Assembly: GCF_032854445.1 (NCBI RefSeq)
Contig: NC_088300.1
Location: forward strand, 31,787,608-31,851,607
Source: Liolophura sinensis
Lineage: Eukaryota > Mollusca > Polyplacophora > Chitonida > Chitonidae
Direction of reading: 5' to 3'
DNA: 64,000 nucleotides
Shown here: positions 45,858 through 56,494 of the stretch, piece by piece
How the letters are laid out: each line of letters opens with the position of its first letter
Position numbering within the stretch: position 1 is the first letter of the stretch
Position numbers and translations under genes: made by a program
The notes under the pieces: model-generated
Told to the model about the DNA's origin: nothing
The model's database searches: none
Seen by the model: only the letters and a program-made list of their open reading frames with translations

Positions 45858-48800
45858 ATGGCTCGGATGGTCGATGTTCGCTTCCTGTGCTTCATAAGTT
45901 TGCCTTGGATGACACTCGGTGCTCTGGACTGCAGAGTGAACAGTTTCAAAGTCAAGTCCGATTTAGATCCTAAACAGGTATTAGTATGTGGGAATCGTTT
46001 TCCAGTTCCAAAATATAAATGTAACTGAAGATATATGTATGTGTATCTGGTGTCCTTTTTGTACTTGGTACAGATATCGCAAGAATTTATGCCATGCTTT
46101 ATATGTAGTTCGTGATAAAGGACACATTTTCCTTTGGCCTAGTGCTGTTAACATGTTGTTATTCTGGCCTTCTGTATAATTGTAGTTACAGTTATCTCAG
46201 TCAGATTCTCCCTTATGTCAGTGCTTGCTTGATTTTGATTCCTGGCATTACGAATTATATCCTACATTTCAAGCTCTGCACTACATAGTATAATCTGGAA
46301 AGTGCGTACAAACTACACCCCACACACTGCAACGTACATATAAGGTACACGCCACACAGTGTACGGTAGTCTATATACTTAATATGAGCCACACGGGAGT
46401 TTTATGAAGTGCAAATATAATAATACGTTGCTTACCAAATCCAGAAACATATTTACTAGATTTAGCACAAACGCTAATATACAAGACACATATCCCTAAC
46501 AGAGACAGTCACTGGCGCACGCCTTTGTTCAAAGAAGCTCTTTCGATAAAAACAAGGCCCCACCGCTGAAGTTACTGTTCGTCCTTGTATGTATATTTCT
46601 TGCTTTACTTGTTTTCTCTTAATTGTAAGCACAGTTCAGTGTGCATAAATAAGTTCACCGTAAGATTAGTTTTCTCATGCCTCGATAATGGCATTGAACT
46701 ACAGGGCATGATTACCTCACTATTGCATACTAGACTCGCACAGTGCAAGTATATGCTACATGCCATCATGTGCATCGGTTTCACGATATAGTGTCTTTGG
46801 TACAATAAATGTTAGCAGGCATTAAAAAGGACATCGCTCAAGTTGATTCCAAATAAAAATTTTAGCAAATTTTTTTATTTGTTTTTTGATGGTTTCTTGA
46901 AAACTTAGCGAAAAATATCCTTCAACTGCGCTAAAGAACGACGTTAAACCCCAAGCACTCACTCAACTGCGCTAAAGTTTGTGAAGAGGAAGAGATATTA
47001 CATCAAAGATCAAAAACTGTCAACAGTTTTGTATCAGTCGTACAGGAGGAAAAGTGAAAATATCCTTTTGGCATGTAGACGAAAAAGAAAAAAAAAATAA
47101 TTATACACAAAAATATACAGCATGTCAAAGTGGTAGCTAGAGAAGTTCGACCATGCAGGACCATATACCAGATCTGGGCAAAAACATTCGGATCATGATT
47201 TGCACCAATATAACAACATGATTTCTTCAGTCTTCGAGTCACACCTAAGATTTTAAAAGGGGAAGTTGAAACTTCCTCGCTTGGCGTTCAGCATGAAGAT
47301 GAAAGTGCAACGACTGATTGACCCGTATCAGTGTTATGGCTCGGGCGAGGCGCCTTACTTGCCTTCGGTAAGCCGTCTCAGTGAAGCAGCACTAGATAAA
47401 AGAACGGTGGAAATCCGTCCTGCAACAAGAAGGCACATTACATGCACTCTAAGGATTTCTTCGCACGAGGTTAAACCCCAAGCACTCACTCACTCAATAA
47501 ATAGCTCCAAGTTAGCTAACAGGATTCAACACATATTGAATTATATTTTGTTATAATTTTCATTGGTGTTTAACGTTGTACATAGATTTTACCGGATTGA
47601 CATTGGTAAACCACCAACCTTTGACAAAAAAGTGACGTTCATAATTTGAGATCCCATTTTTTTCACATTGCCGTATTCAGAAATAGTACCACCTGTCCTG
47701 CCTTTGTCACACTGTACACATAAACACACATTCGCTTCTCTGCTATAGCTCGTGGGGAGATGGTATGAGGTAAAGTGGATCGCCCAGTCGTTCGTCCCAG
47801 TCAAGGATCGCTACCGTGACTATGAACACAGGTACTCCATGGAGCCCGGGAATGGCGACGTGCTGACAGTTCATGGACAGGGGAGGTAACTCTTTAATAT
47901 TCCAATATAACAAAGGTTGACCTTCCCTGGAGCGACTGCTGCCATATACGCAGAATATTCTTGAGTAAGGTTTTGAAGTTTAGTGCAAATCAAGAAAGTT
48001 AGCATAGTTTTCGACGTTATTGTGACATTTGTCTCCCTGTAGCAAGGTGGTGTCAACGTTGCCATACTTATGACGCTGCCCGCACTATATCTCTATGCTG
48101 AAGACACCACTGATATCTATTATGAATTAGTTGAGAAGAATTACATCGCTTAAGCCTGCTTTGAAAAGTACATTTTCCGATAAAAACTTTAACCAAGTGA
48201 GTCTAGTGAGTTTATGTAGATCTGAGATACGTTTCGTTCTTCCCATTCGCTTAATTTTAGCATAAAAACAAAGTCACGTATTTAGAAATGGCCCTTGACA
48301 AAATTCGTATGCTGTCCGAGTCATTGCACCCGCTAAGTAGTTTCGTTCTCACCAAACACTTTTATTTAGGCTAAAAATAGTGTTTTATATGTGTATATAC
48401 GTTTGGTTTGTTCTAGGTCTACGATTGACGCCGACTGCTTTTACTATAACGGTACTCTGCGGCCCACTAGCGTCCCCGGCAAGTTGGTGTACTCTCGGCC
48501 TGGAGGACATAACGGTAATGGCGGCCATTAATTATTTCTTAGAGCCGCATGAACCGGGAATGGGGGAGCGGGAAGCATGATGGAGAGACATAATATAGAT
48601 CGAGATCCAGATATCTGTATAATTATACGTGGATCGTCTGCAGATATTGCCAACAACATACTGACAGAAACGTTCGTTTATTATTAAGCTTTACAGTAAA
48701 CATGGGTATAAGAACAAAAATCAATTTATTCATTGATGTACATCGTGTAATTTGAAAATTATTATTTACACGGATGAAAATAACCGAAAAAGTAGTATCT

Positions 48801-49695
48801 GTATCTAAATCCACTTAACCTAGGTCTAGGAGTTGTGTAAGCATCCATGTTTATTACATCGTTATGGCTCTTTTATAAATAGTTGTTATCAAAGCACCTC
48901 TGAGGTACCTTGGGTTGCATGCCATGCTTAGAGTAACGAATGTATTCCCTGCATGACTTAACACTTCTCTCTTACATGTTGCCAACTATATTTACTAGTT
49001 ATGTACCGGTAATTGTCTCTTACATTTTGTCTTGGGCTCTGGTGGCTTTCATCGACGTGGATCGCCCTATCGTGGTTTAAGAGAAGCAGATCTGACGCTT
49101 AGATTCTATCGGTAACCAGCGCTTATCATAGCTCTTCTGCCTTATTCAGATGTTATCAGTACAGATTATTGGATTGTTGATACCGATTACACCAACTACG
49201 CCGTCTCTTACGGTTGTCGCAAAATTCGAATTGATGGCACGTGCGACCCGGAAGCAATAGAGTCCTGGGTTTGGGGTCGTCGACCGGTGTTAACGTCGCC
49301 CCAGCTTAGTACGATCAGTGGGGTTTTAAAAACTCTTTGTGTCAACTCCAACCAGTATCTAGATACTCCACAAGGAAGAGGTGAGCTGTGCTTATTCATC
49401 GAGTTGCTTAATTAAAATTGAGTACATGGGCCAATTTCAGAAAACTTTGTACACGCATTTTCCAAAAATGACGTATACATTTTGCAGAGAAAAATCTCCG
49501 TTTGGCAGAAATTGCGTAAGAGTAGCCCTACTTTCGTAAATTTGATGGTCTAGATTACGGAATCATTATGATATGAGAGGGTGTAGAATTAGTTGTTAGC
49601 TTTTTTAAGAATTTCTGTATTTACGGCTTCCTGACCCATGTCTTTCAGAATGTCCACCACGACCAGATGTCGGCAATGTGAAACCAGTCGGTTAA
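45858..49695 (+). CDS. Lipocalin 2, ApoD-like, secreted, 210 residues
   Basis: Five exons: 45858-45977, 47749-47885, 48417-48514, 49150-49380, 49649-49695; 633 nt, all phases agree. A signal peptide ([13 protein letters not shown]) precedes [10 protein letters not shown]. Lipocalin motif 1 is [10 protein letters not shown], motif 2 [14 protein letters not shown], motif 3 SWVWGRRP. The same six cysteines as lipocalin 1 are present. Intron phases (0, 2, 1, 1) and the 231-bp fourth exon are identical to the upstream gene, showing a tandem duplication. It ends with [14 protein letters not shown] and stop, without the hydrophobic tail of lipocalin 1, so it should be soluble. An in-frame second ATG at 45867 would shorten the signal by three residues. 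Poly(A) signal at 49819-49824. Confidence 0.88.
46927..46962 (+). mobile_element. SINE-D tail fragment
   Basis: ACGTTAAACCCCAAGCACTC, the characteristic ending of the family, without the body. Confidence 0.5.
47313..47502 (+). mobile_element. SINE-D
   Basis: Contains GGCTCGGGCGAGGCGCCTTA, GCCGTCTCAGTGAAGCAGCA and the ending GAGGTTAAACCCCAAGCACT plus CACTCACTCA repeats. This is a separate family from SINE-A; I know the ending as a common repeat end in mollusc DNA, without being able to check it. Confidence 0.55.
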
Positions 49696-49824
49696 CATTC
49701 GAGAAATTGACTGTAGACGGGAATTTTAAAGGACCTCTTTAATCACGGCCAAGAGTTTTCTTGCATTTCTGACAATCAGAAACCATGTGGATAGATGCTC
49801 TGTTGGCACACTGTGTTCAATAAA
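49696..49824 (+). other. Lipocalin 2 3' UTR with poly(A) signal
   Basis: AATAAA at 49819-49824, 124 bp after the TAA, in TTCAATAAAATT context. Confidence 0.65.
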
Positions 49825-50074
49825 ATTATTGCTGTTTAAGTCCTGTATCAGCTTCAGAATTTTGTAATATTTCCCCCGTATCTATTAAGGCATTGAGAGA
49901 ATGTAATCGAAATGATTCTATTTCCCAGGGACTTCTTGCTACGGTACCCTAATGAACGACGCTATATTGTTCAAGGGAATTAACTCTACCATGCAGTAGT
50001 ATAACAGTTTTGTCCCTTAGTTTGTAAACATGATTTGCCACCCACGTTCTGTGCTCATTGTCTTCCTAATATTT

Positions 50075-50200
50075 GATTTATTTATTTGGATTAGTGTTTT
50101 ACGTCGTACTCAAGAATATTTCACTTATACGACGGTGGCCAGTATTATGGTGGGAGGAAACCTGACACAGCCCACGGGAAACCATTCGCAGGTTTTGTCT
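50075..50200 (-). mobile_element. SINE-A, 3' half, reverse
   Basis: ATTTATTTGGATTAGTG, TTTTACGTCGTACTCAAG and part of the central domain; truncated after CATTCGCAGG. Confidence 0.85.
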
Positions 50201-50498
50201 TCCCAATACATCAACGTGTTAAAGCAAAGTTTCCGAAGTGAGGTGTTACGGAAGTGCCAACCTTAAATTAGGTAAAGCCATACAGCTGTGAGTTTGATTT
50301 ACATTTTCGCACATGCAATCTAGCAGTATGCATAAAATGAAGTAAGTGGTTTTGTTTAAGACCATGCACGGTACCTCTTGCTCTGTTAATGGGCTATATT
50401 TAAATGAGATTGGCTAACACCTGTGTTCTTTCCATGCACGTCCGGATTTTCTCATAAGGCAGTTCTCACAATTAGTGTCCAATGTGTAAGGCTGGAAC

Positions 50499-50660
50499 TA
50501 ATTTATTTATTTGATTGATGTTTTATGCCGTACTCAAGAATATTTCCCTTTTACCACAGACGCCAGCTTTATGGTGAGCCCGGGGGAAACCCACAACCAT
50601 CCGCAGGTTGCTGAAAGACCTTCCCGGCGTACGGCCAGAGAGGAATCCAGCATGGATTGG
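50499..50660 (-). mobile_element. SINE-A, 3' half, reverse
   Basis: ATTTATTTGATTGATG, TATGCCGTACTCAAGAATAT, the central domain with a deletion, up to GAGGAATCCAGCATG. Confidence 0.85.
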
Positions 50661-50916
50661 ATCAGAGCGATGGCGTTTTTTACATCATTATCCTCGACCA
50701 CCTCGAACAAAGCACTGCCTACTAGACCATACTGTACTGTCCATTAGATCTCAGTTTTCTGGCTCGAAACCATATCTTCATTTGCGAATACATGGATTAT
50801 GCTGAAGTGGTTAAAGCAAACAGAAAAATCAAAGACAAAGACTGGAATGTCTTGATTATGTCCGCAACAGGAATTTTAATGTTGCTGTGGACTATACGGC
50901 CTTCTAATAGCAACGT

Positions 50917-51194
50917 CAGCGACCTCTGTGGCCGATGGGGTAGGGGGTGGTGTAGCACGCCAGAGCGGCGCAATGACCCAGGAGCCTGTGACTTCAGGTT
51001 CAGCTCATGTTGGCTTCCTCCCCGGCCGCACGTGGGAAGGTCTTCCCGCAACCTGCGGATGTTCGTGGATTCCCCCCTGGCTCTGCCCGGTCCCCCCCCC
51101 CCCCCCCCCACCACCACCACCATAATGCTAGCCGCCGTCGTACAAGTGAAATATTTTTGGGTACGGCGTGAAAGACCAATCAAATAAATAAATC
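50917..51194 (+). mobile_element. SINE-A, full length with expanded poly(C)
   Basis: GCGACCTCTGTGGCC head, GCGCAATGACCCAGGAGCC, central domain and (AAAT) tail. The GGTTTCC segment has expanded into a C-run and CCA repeats (51092-51121). Confidence 0.85.
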
Positions 51195-51502
51195 CATTCC
51201 GTCGAAACGGATACAATTTCTAGGTCGTTTTTCCTTCATTTGAATATTGAACATGTTAATTGCCTCAAGAAACCGACTCTTGTCTATTCTAAACACAGAA
51301 ACACCTCAGTTCAGTTAGTGTTAATATGTATATACCCAGAGTGTGACACGTCAATCAATGCAATTACCGTGCAAGGTGAAAACAGTTTTATGGGTCTTGT
51401 ATACGTCGACTTCAGTCGAACAACTTTGTATTTGTTAAGGCCTTTGTATTAGCTAAGTGCTAGGTATAATATCTTCCAACCTCAATGACTGTATATAGAT
51501 GG

Positions 51503-51597
51503 TTATTTATTTATTTGATTGGTGTTTTACGCCGTACTCAAGAGTATTTCACTTATACGATGGCGGCCAGCATTATGGTGGGAGGAAACCGGGTATT
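51503..51597 (-). mobile_element. SINE-A, 3' end, reverse
   Basis: (ATTT)n, TTGGTGTTTTACGCCGTACT and part of the central domain, truncated at GGAGGAAACCGGG. Confidence 0.85.
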
Positions 51598-51899
51598 CCA
51601 GATGTTATACTTATTTTGGCTGACGAAACGTTATAAATCATTTGAGTTAAAGCACGAAAAATTATAATACTCATTATACTAGAAAAATGTGCTGCAGAGA
51701 TGAGATTTAATTTTGATTGATAGAGTGAATAATCTCTTCCTAAAATTTCATTCAAATATACACTTCCTTCATGTGCTGTCACACCATTATTTCCTGCTTT
51801 GGATAATTGCTTATATTCCTATACAAATCACGAGTTGCCTCTGGTTTAAGTATACTGCATGGTCCTGTGACAAGTCGTCAAGAGGACAAAGCGTTTGAT

Positions 51900-52090
51900 T
51901 ATTTATTGATTTATTTGATTGGATTTTTACACCGTACTGAAGAATATTTCACTTATACGACGGTGGCCAGCATAATGGTGAGAGGTTGCTGGCAGACCTT
52001 CCCACATACAACCAGAGATCAAGCCAGGGTAAGCTGGAGCACATTGGTGCAGTGGCTCCTGGATCATTCTACTGCGCAAGTGCACTAGGT
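51900..52090 (-). mobile_element. SINE-A, reverse, internal deletion
   Basis: (ATTT)n, TTTTTACACCGTACTGAAGA, part of the central domain and a diverged head with TGGATCATTCTACTGCGC. Confidence 0.8.
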
Positions 52091-52839
52091 CACGAAGGCA
52101 TCCGTTATAGTTTAAATGAATTTGTGTAGATCGTACAGGATGCTGTAAATGTCTATATTTGTACATTGGACCATGTTTTAGTAGTTCCCTATATAACTTG
52201 GTGTACATATACGTGAATAAACTAGAAATCTGCCGGTAGTTTTGTTTTCAGTTTTATATCTTTTTATGGAAACGCTATCCTGCCTGGATGATTTCTTCAT
52301 GCATGACCTATTTCCAAATGAATGATGAGAAAATCTTTCATGAGAAATCGGTGGTTGGGTTTGAACTCTCAGTTCTGTGTGTCACATTCTTCATATCATC
52401 CATATCTGTATGAGAGAAGATAGCTCTGCATGGCTGTGAGAGCGGTAAATTCTGCTTCAGCTATGACCACTATATATAGTCTTTGAACTGAGATCTCATT
52501 TCTACACCCAGCTCGCGCTGAACAGGTCCAGCTCCAGGTCTTGGCGAAACCAAGTCGCATATTTTTAGTGCTACCAGTAAAACCTCTTGAAATATTCTCA
52601 GTGTCAGAAATGGCTGTATACCCGACCTTTTTAATGGTTTCTTCAGGAAAACGAAATTATATACCCTATATAGTTTCCCTTAAAAACAGCAGACTGCCCA
52701 ACTTATTTAACTGTGATCAAGTTTGACATCGATTTGTAATGACGCCGAAATTCCATTTTACAGAGCCAATTCCCCAAAACGCCCGCTTATAACTTGGCAT
52801 GGCGTTATGTTCCAGTCCAATCTGTTGGAATATTCTCAG

Positions 52840-52843
<4 letters not shown>
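52091..52843. other. Intergenic sequence, nothing recognised
   Basis: No gene, RNA or repeat seen. Confidence 0.5.

Positions 52844-52880
<37 letters not shown>
52844..52880 (+). repeat. (TA)n microsatellite
   Basis: About 18 uninterrupted AT dinucleotides. Confidence 0.95.
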
Positions 52881-52881
<1 letters not shown>

Positions 52882-54563
52882 CACTTACACTGTACTTAGT
52901 TTTCCTTGACATCTTTTCGATTTCTTCCATCAAAAAGTCTACACACCGTTTTATACGTGAAATATTCTTGAGTCTAAAGTAAAACATCAGTCTTATTCGC
53001 CACTATATGAAGTGTCTTCAGTGTACTAGGTTGATAAACTTTAAATAAATGTACCAGCCTACAAATGACTAGTGACGGAGCGCTCAGGTTGTTTAGAGGT
53101 ATATCTATTAATTATGGCTCTGTACTCAGTCCCGCTTGACCTGCGGGCCTAAAAACATGAACAATCGTTAAGGCAACGTGAAGGTGTCTGGATGAGACGA
53201 ATGTCTCACTGTACCAATATACACATGAATACGGCGTAAAACCAATCAAATAAATAAATGAAGAAATAAACGGCTGATTCCCAGATTGCAAGTGGTTATC
53301 AAAACGTATGGGCCTGTATCCACACTGCTCATATATATTCGTCCTGGATCGTGGGCCGTGTTGACATCAAAAAAAATTCCGATAAACATCACTGCATTTT
53401 GTTTTTATCATATTCTGCTTAAGTCATGATGCTATCGGGCCTCTGTCTCTTTTAGTCTTTACTTATACTGATTACATTTCTGAAAATATGCCAAAATGTT
53501 CTTTTGCAGATCATTTGTATTTCTGCCTGCATTTGTTTGATGTTCTTACATGATTAGCGGTTCTCTGTGTGTACTTATGAGATCGTCATACATGTATGTA
53601 TTATATATATCTAACATAATACACACATATGTGTCTGTTTTAGACACTGGCCTGTATATATCTGTATAACAAATTAGCCAAACGCCCCGAGCAACACAGA
53701 ACCTTTGTTGTCGTCATGCGCGATCAATATCATATCGATCAGGTATGCAACTATGGTACGAAGGGCGTTTATTTTGATCCCGTGAAAAAATCAAAGGAGA
53801 AGTGAAAAAGCCGATGTAAATCAATCTACTTCTAACTAGTACTCAGTAGTCGCCTTAACACGAAAACATGTTAAAGGAGTACAGTTGTAGGGTAGGGCGG
53901 GGTTGTGGGGACCGAGATCGAGAACTGATTTGACCGGAGCCACTCCAGTGTCGAGAGGTACTCGGCTTAAAGAGCTAAAGGGTCAAAGACAGATAAAAAG
54001 CTCTAGCAGAAAGGAAAGGGTAAAGGCGTATGTTTGTTATTCCTCTTAAATACGAAAACATATTTACACAAGAATTGTCATGACAAATAGCCAAGATTAG
54101 CCTTATCAGTGAAAAGCTGATTCAAAGGAAAAGAGAGTAGATCTGAACAGCTTATTTAGACTATTGAAAACTGGTGTGAAAACTTAAGATAAAAGTTCAA
54201 GTCTCTCTTTTTTTAACAGCTTTCAGCACATAGCGATCCGTCTTTGGCGTGCCGAACACAGTATAGTCTCTCCCTATATACCGTAGGCGTTCAGCGTTCC
54301 AAAGGGGGAGAAAAAGCACCGTTGTTGTTGCTATTATCTCAACTTGTTTCACATTCTCAGAGAATGCCCCATTACAAAGGTTCCGTCATCTTGGATTAAT
54401 GGCTGACTCAGACCACAACAGATCTGTTTCCGTATAATTAAGACTATGAACTGGTAGACGATCCCGTACCGTAGAAGAGTATACAATAACAACAATTTGT
54501 GTGAATCCAGAAACATATATAGATATTTATATAGAGAGTTCTTTTCATATCAATCTCGCTCGA
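52881..54563. other. Intergenic and probable 3' UTR of the Vsx gene
   Basis: SINE-A tail scraps at 52950-52990 and 53222-53262 (ACGGCGTAAAACCAATCAAA). The nearest AATAAA for the Vsx gene on the - strand is the complement of 53768-53773, about 800 bp past the stop. No other gene. Confidence 0.4.
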
Positions 54564-54856
54564 TCATCTTTCCGAATTACCGTCGCTAAAACTACATTGA
54601 CTGTCCGAGAAAGTAGAGTCATTTAAACTGTCATCGAGTTTGCCACCGATTTCTAATGACGCTGATATTCCATTGCCGCCGATCTCCCGAAATGCTTGCA
54701 TCACTTTGGCGTTGTGTTCCTGTGCGCGTGCGCGAAGTGCCGCTATGCTCTCAGACCGGATGTCTTTGGGAGGTGTCTTCACTGGACTTTCATCGCTCTC
54801 TTCTTTGTCCTCTTCATTCATCTTTTTCGATGCTTCAATCGACTTCTTGTGCATTC
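54564..54856 (-). CDS. Vsx: Vsx last exon with OAR-like motif
   Basis: 293 bp. Starts with [11 protein letters not shown], continues with an acidic/Ser-rich stretch ([11 protein letters not shown]), then [16 protein letters not shown] (54702-54749), similar to the OAR motif of paired-type proteins. Ends in a Ser/Asp-rich tail. Confidence 0.9.
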
Positions 54857-56416
54857 CTGCAAATTAAAATAGATGTGTACCGTACTTAGTTTTAATGCAG
54901 GAGAAGTGATTACTTCCAACAGATTAACCATTAATTTCCACTAGTGTCAGATTCAAATATCGGAAACTACCTGAAGAACATAAAACATGTTTGCCACATA
55001 TATTGACAAAATGAGACACAATACCAAATAATGGGCTTGTTAGCCGTTATAACCAAACATGGCATTTTATACGCTAGTATATCTACGGTACTGGTAATAG
55101 AACATATTTTTCATTCAATTCACATTAAGGTCTTACCTAACAACCAGGGAGCACACGAGTTCTCTATGCCTTTTTCCGCTGATTTGACGATGGTCTCCGG
55201 TAGGGGGAGCGAGTGTCGAACCATGGCGCCGTATAAACCGTACTCTGCCATAATGCTGCTCTTTCCCCATTCCTTCTCGGTTTTTCTCCACTTCGCTCTT
55301 CGGTTTTGAAACCACACCTGTAGGAAGAAAACACTAGCTGAATTTTCTCTGTTTAAATATAACACGAAACTACACAACCATTTAAAAAGATGCAACGCTG
55401 AAAGTAATATGATAGTAGGTGTCGATATTTCTTGAGTGTTATGCCGTTTTCAACATTAAAGCAGTCACATCACTTTCCGTCATCGATGAAAACTATCTAC
55501 TGTTTCCTTTCACATGATTAATATGCTTTGTTAGTTCTTTGGTGGTTTGTGTTGGGCGTTGTTTTAGAAATTGATCTTGCGGAATTGATCTTATTGACCT
55601 GGAACGTCAATTGTAGTTAATAACTGGTAATCTGCCATGACGCCTGTATTCCATCCATGCACGACGCATTCCGGAATAGCTTGTATGGTATGTCGTGATA
55701 TTTATATAGGCCTCCTGCATGGACAGACTGATGCCTAGCTGGAAACATTGGAAACATAGTTCTTGGCACTAAAAAGTTTGTTTCGACACGACAGGTGGCC
55801 ACTGGTGCACTTTTCGTTCTACCATACATCTTCCTTGAGACGAAACAATGGGTATTTCATTTGAGAGGAAATATAAGGTTATTAGTGATTTCATAGTTCT
55901 TTTACATCTGGTTGATATACTAAAAAATACACAGTCGATTTACCATCCGAAATAAGTCATCTTATAGTTTACTGGTCACCCATTTTAGTCAGCTTTTCCC
56001 GTGGATAAACTTCTTTCTTCTTCTTTTTTTCTATTACAGATATCGTCATTTTGTAAGAAAAGTGCATTATTCGTCCATTCACACACTCAGGCTTGAGTTT
56101 GAAGGAGTTTCGTGTGACATCTATATCTCCGGGTTTATTGATTGTTTCAGATAACCTCATGGGAAATGGCGTTATTCCAATCCCCTGAGCCATTGTACGT
56201 CTAACTATAGCATTCAAGGTTTTTAGACAGCCTAAGTGCGAAAATAAACGGTGATTTGATATGGCGAGGTGTTCTCGGGAAATCCCGCGTGAGTCAGTAA
56301 CACAATATGGTCTTATCATCCCGGATTGTTTTGTGTGGAAAGTGATGAAATGAGAACACTTAAGGGGCGAGAAAGAAAATGTAATTCCACATACTCAACA
56401 GCTGTCGAAAGACTCA

Positions 56417-56494
<78 letters not shown>

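Larger units (their letters stand above)
45978..47748 (+). other. Lipocalin 2 intron 1
   Basis: 1.8-kb intron holding a SINE-D (47313-47502) and a fragment of its tail (46927-46962); otherwise nothing recognised. Confidence 0.7.

Noticed and set aside
50797-51216. 139-codon open frame on the - strand
   Set aside because: It is the translation of a SINE-A copy with its expanded C-run.
55198-55212. Second CTCF-like CCGGTAGGGGGAGCG
   Set aside because: It lies in the Vsx coding exon and encodes conserved CVC residues, so the match is explained by protein constraint.
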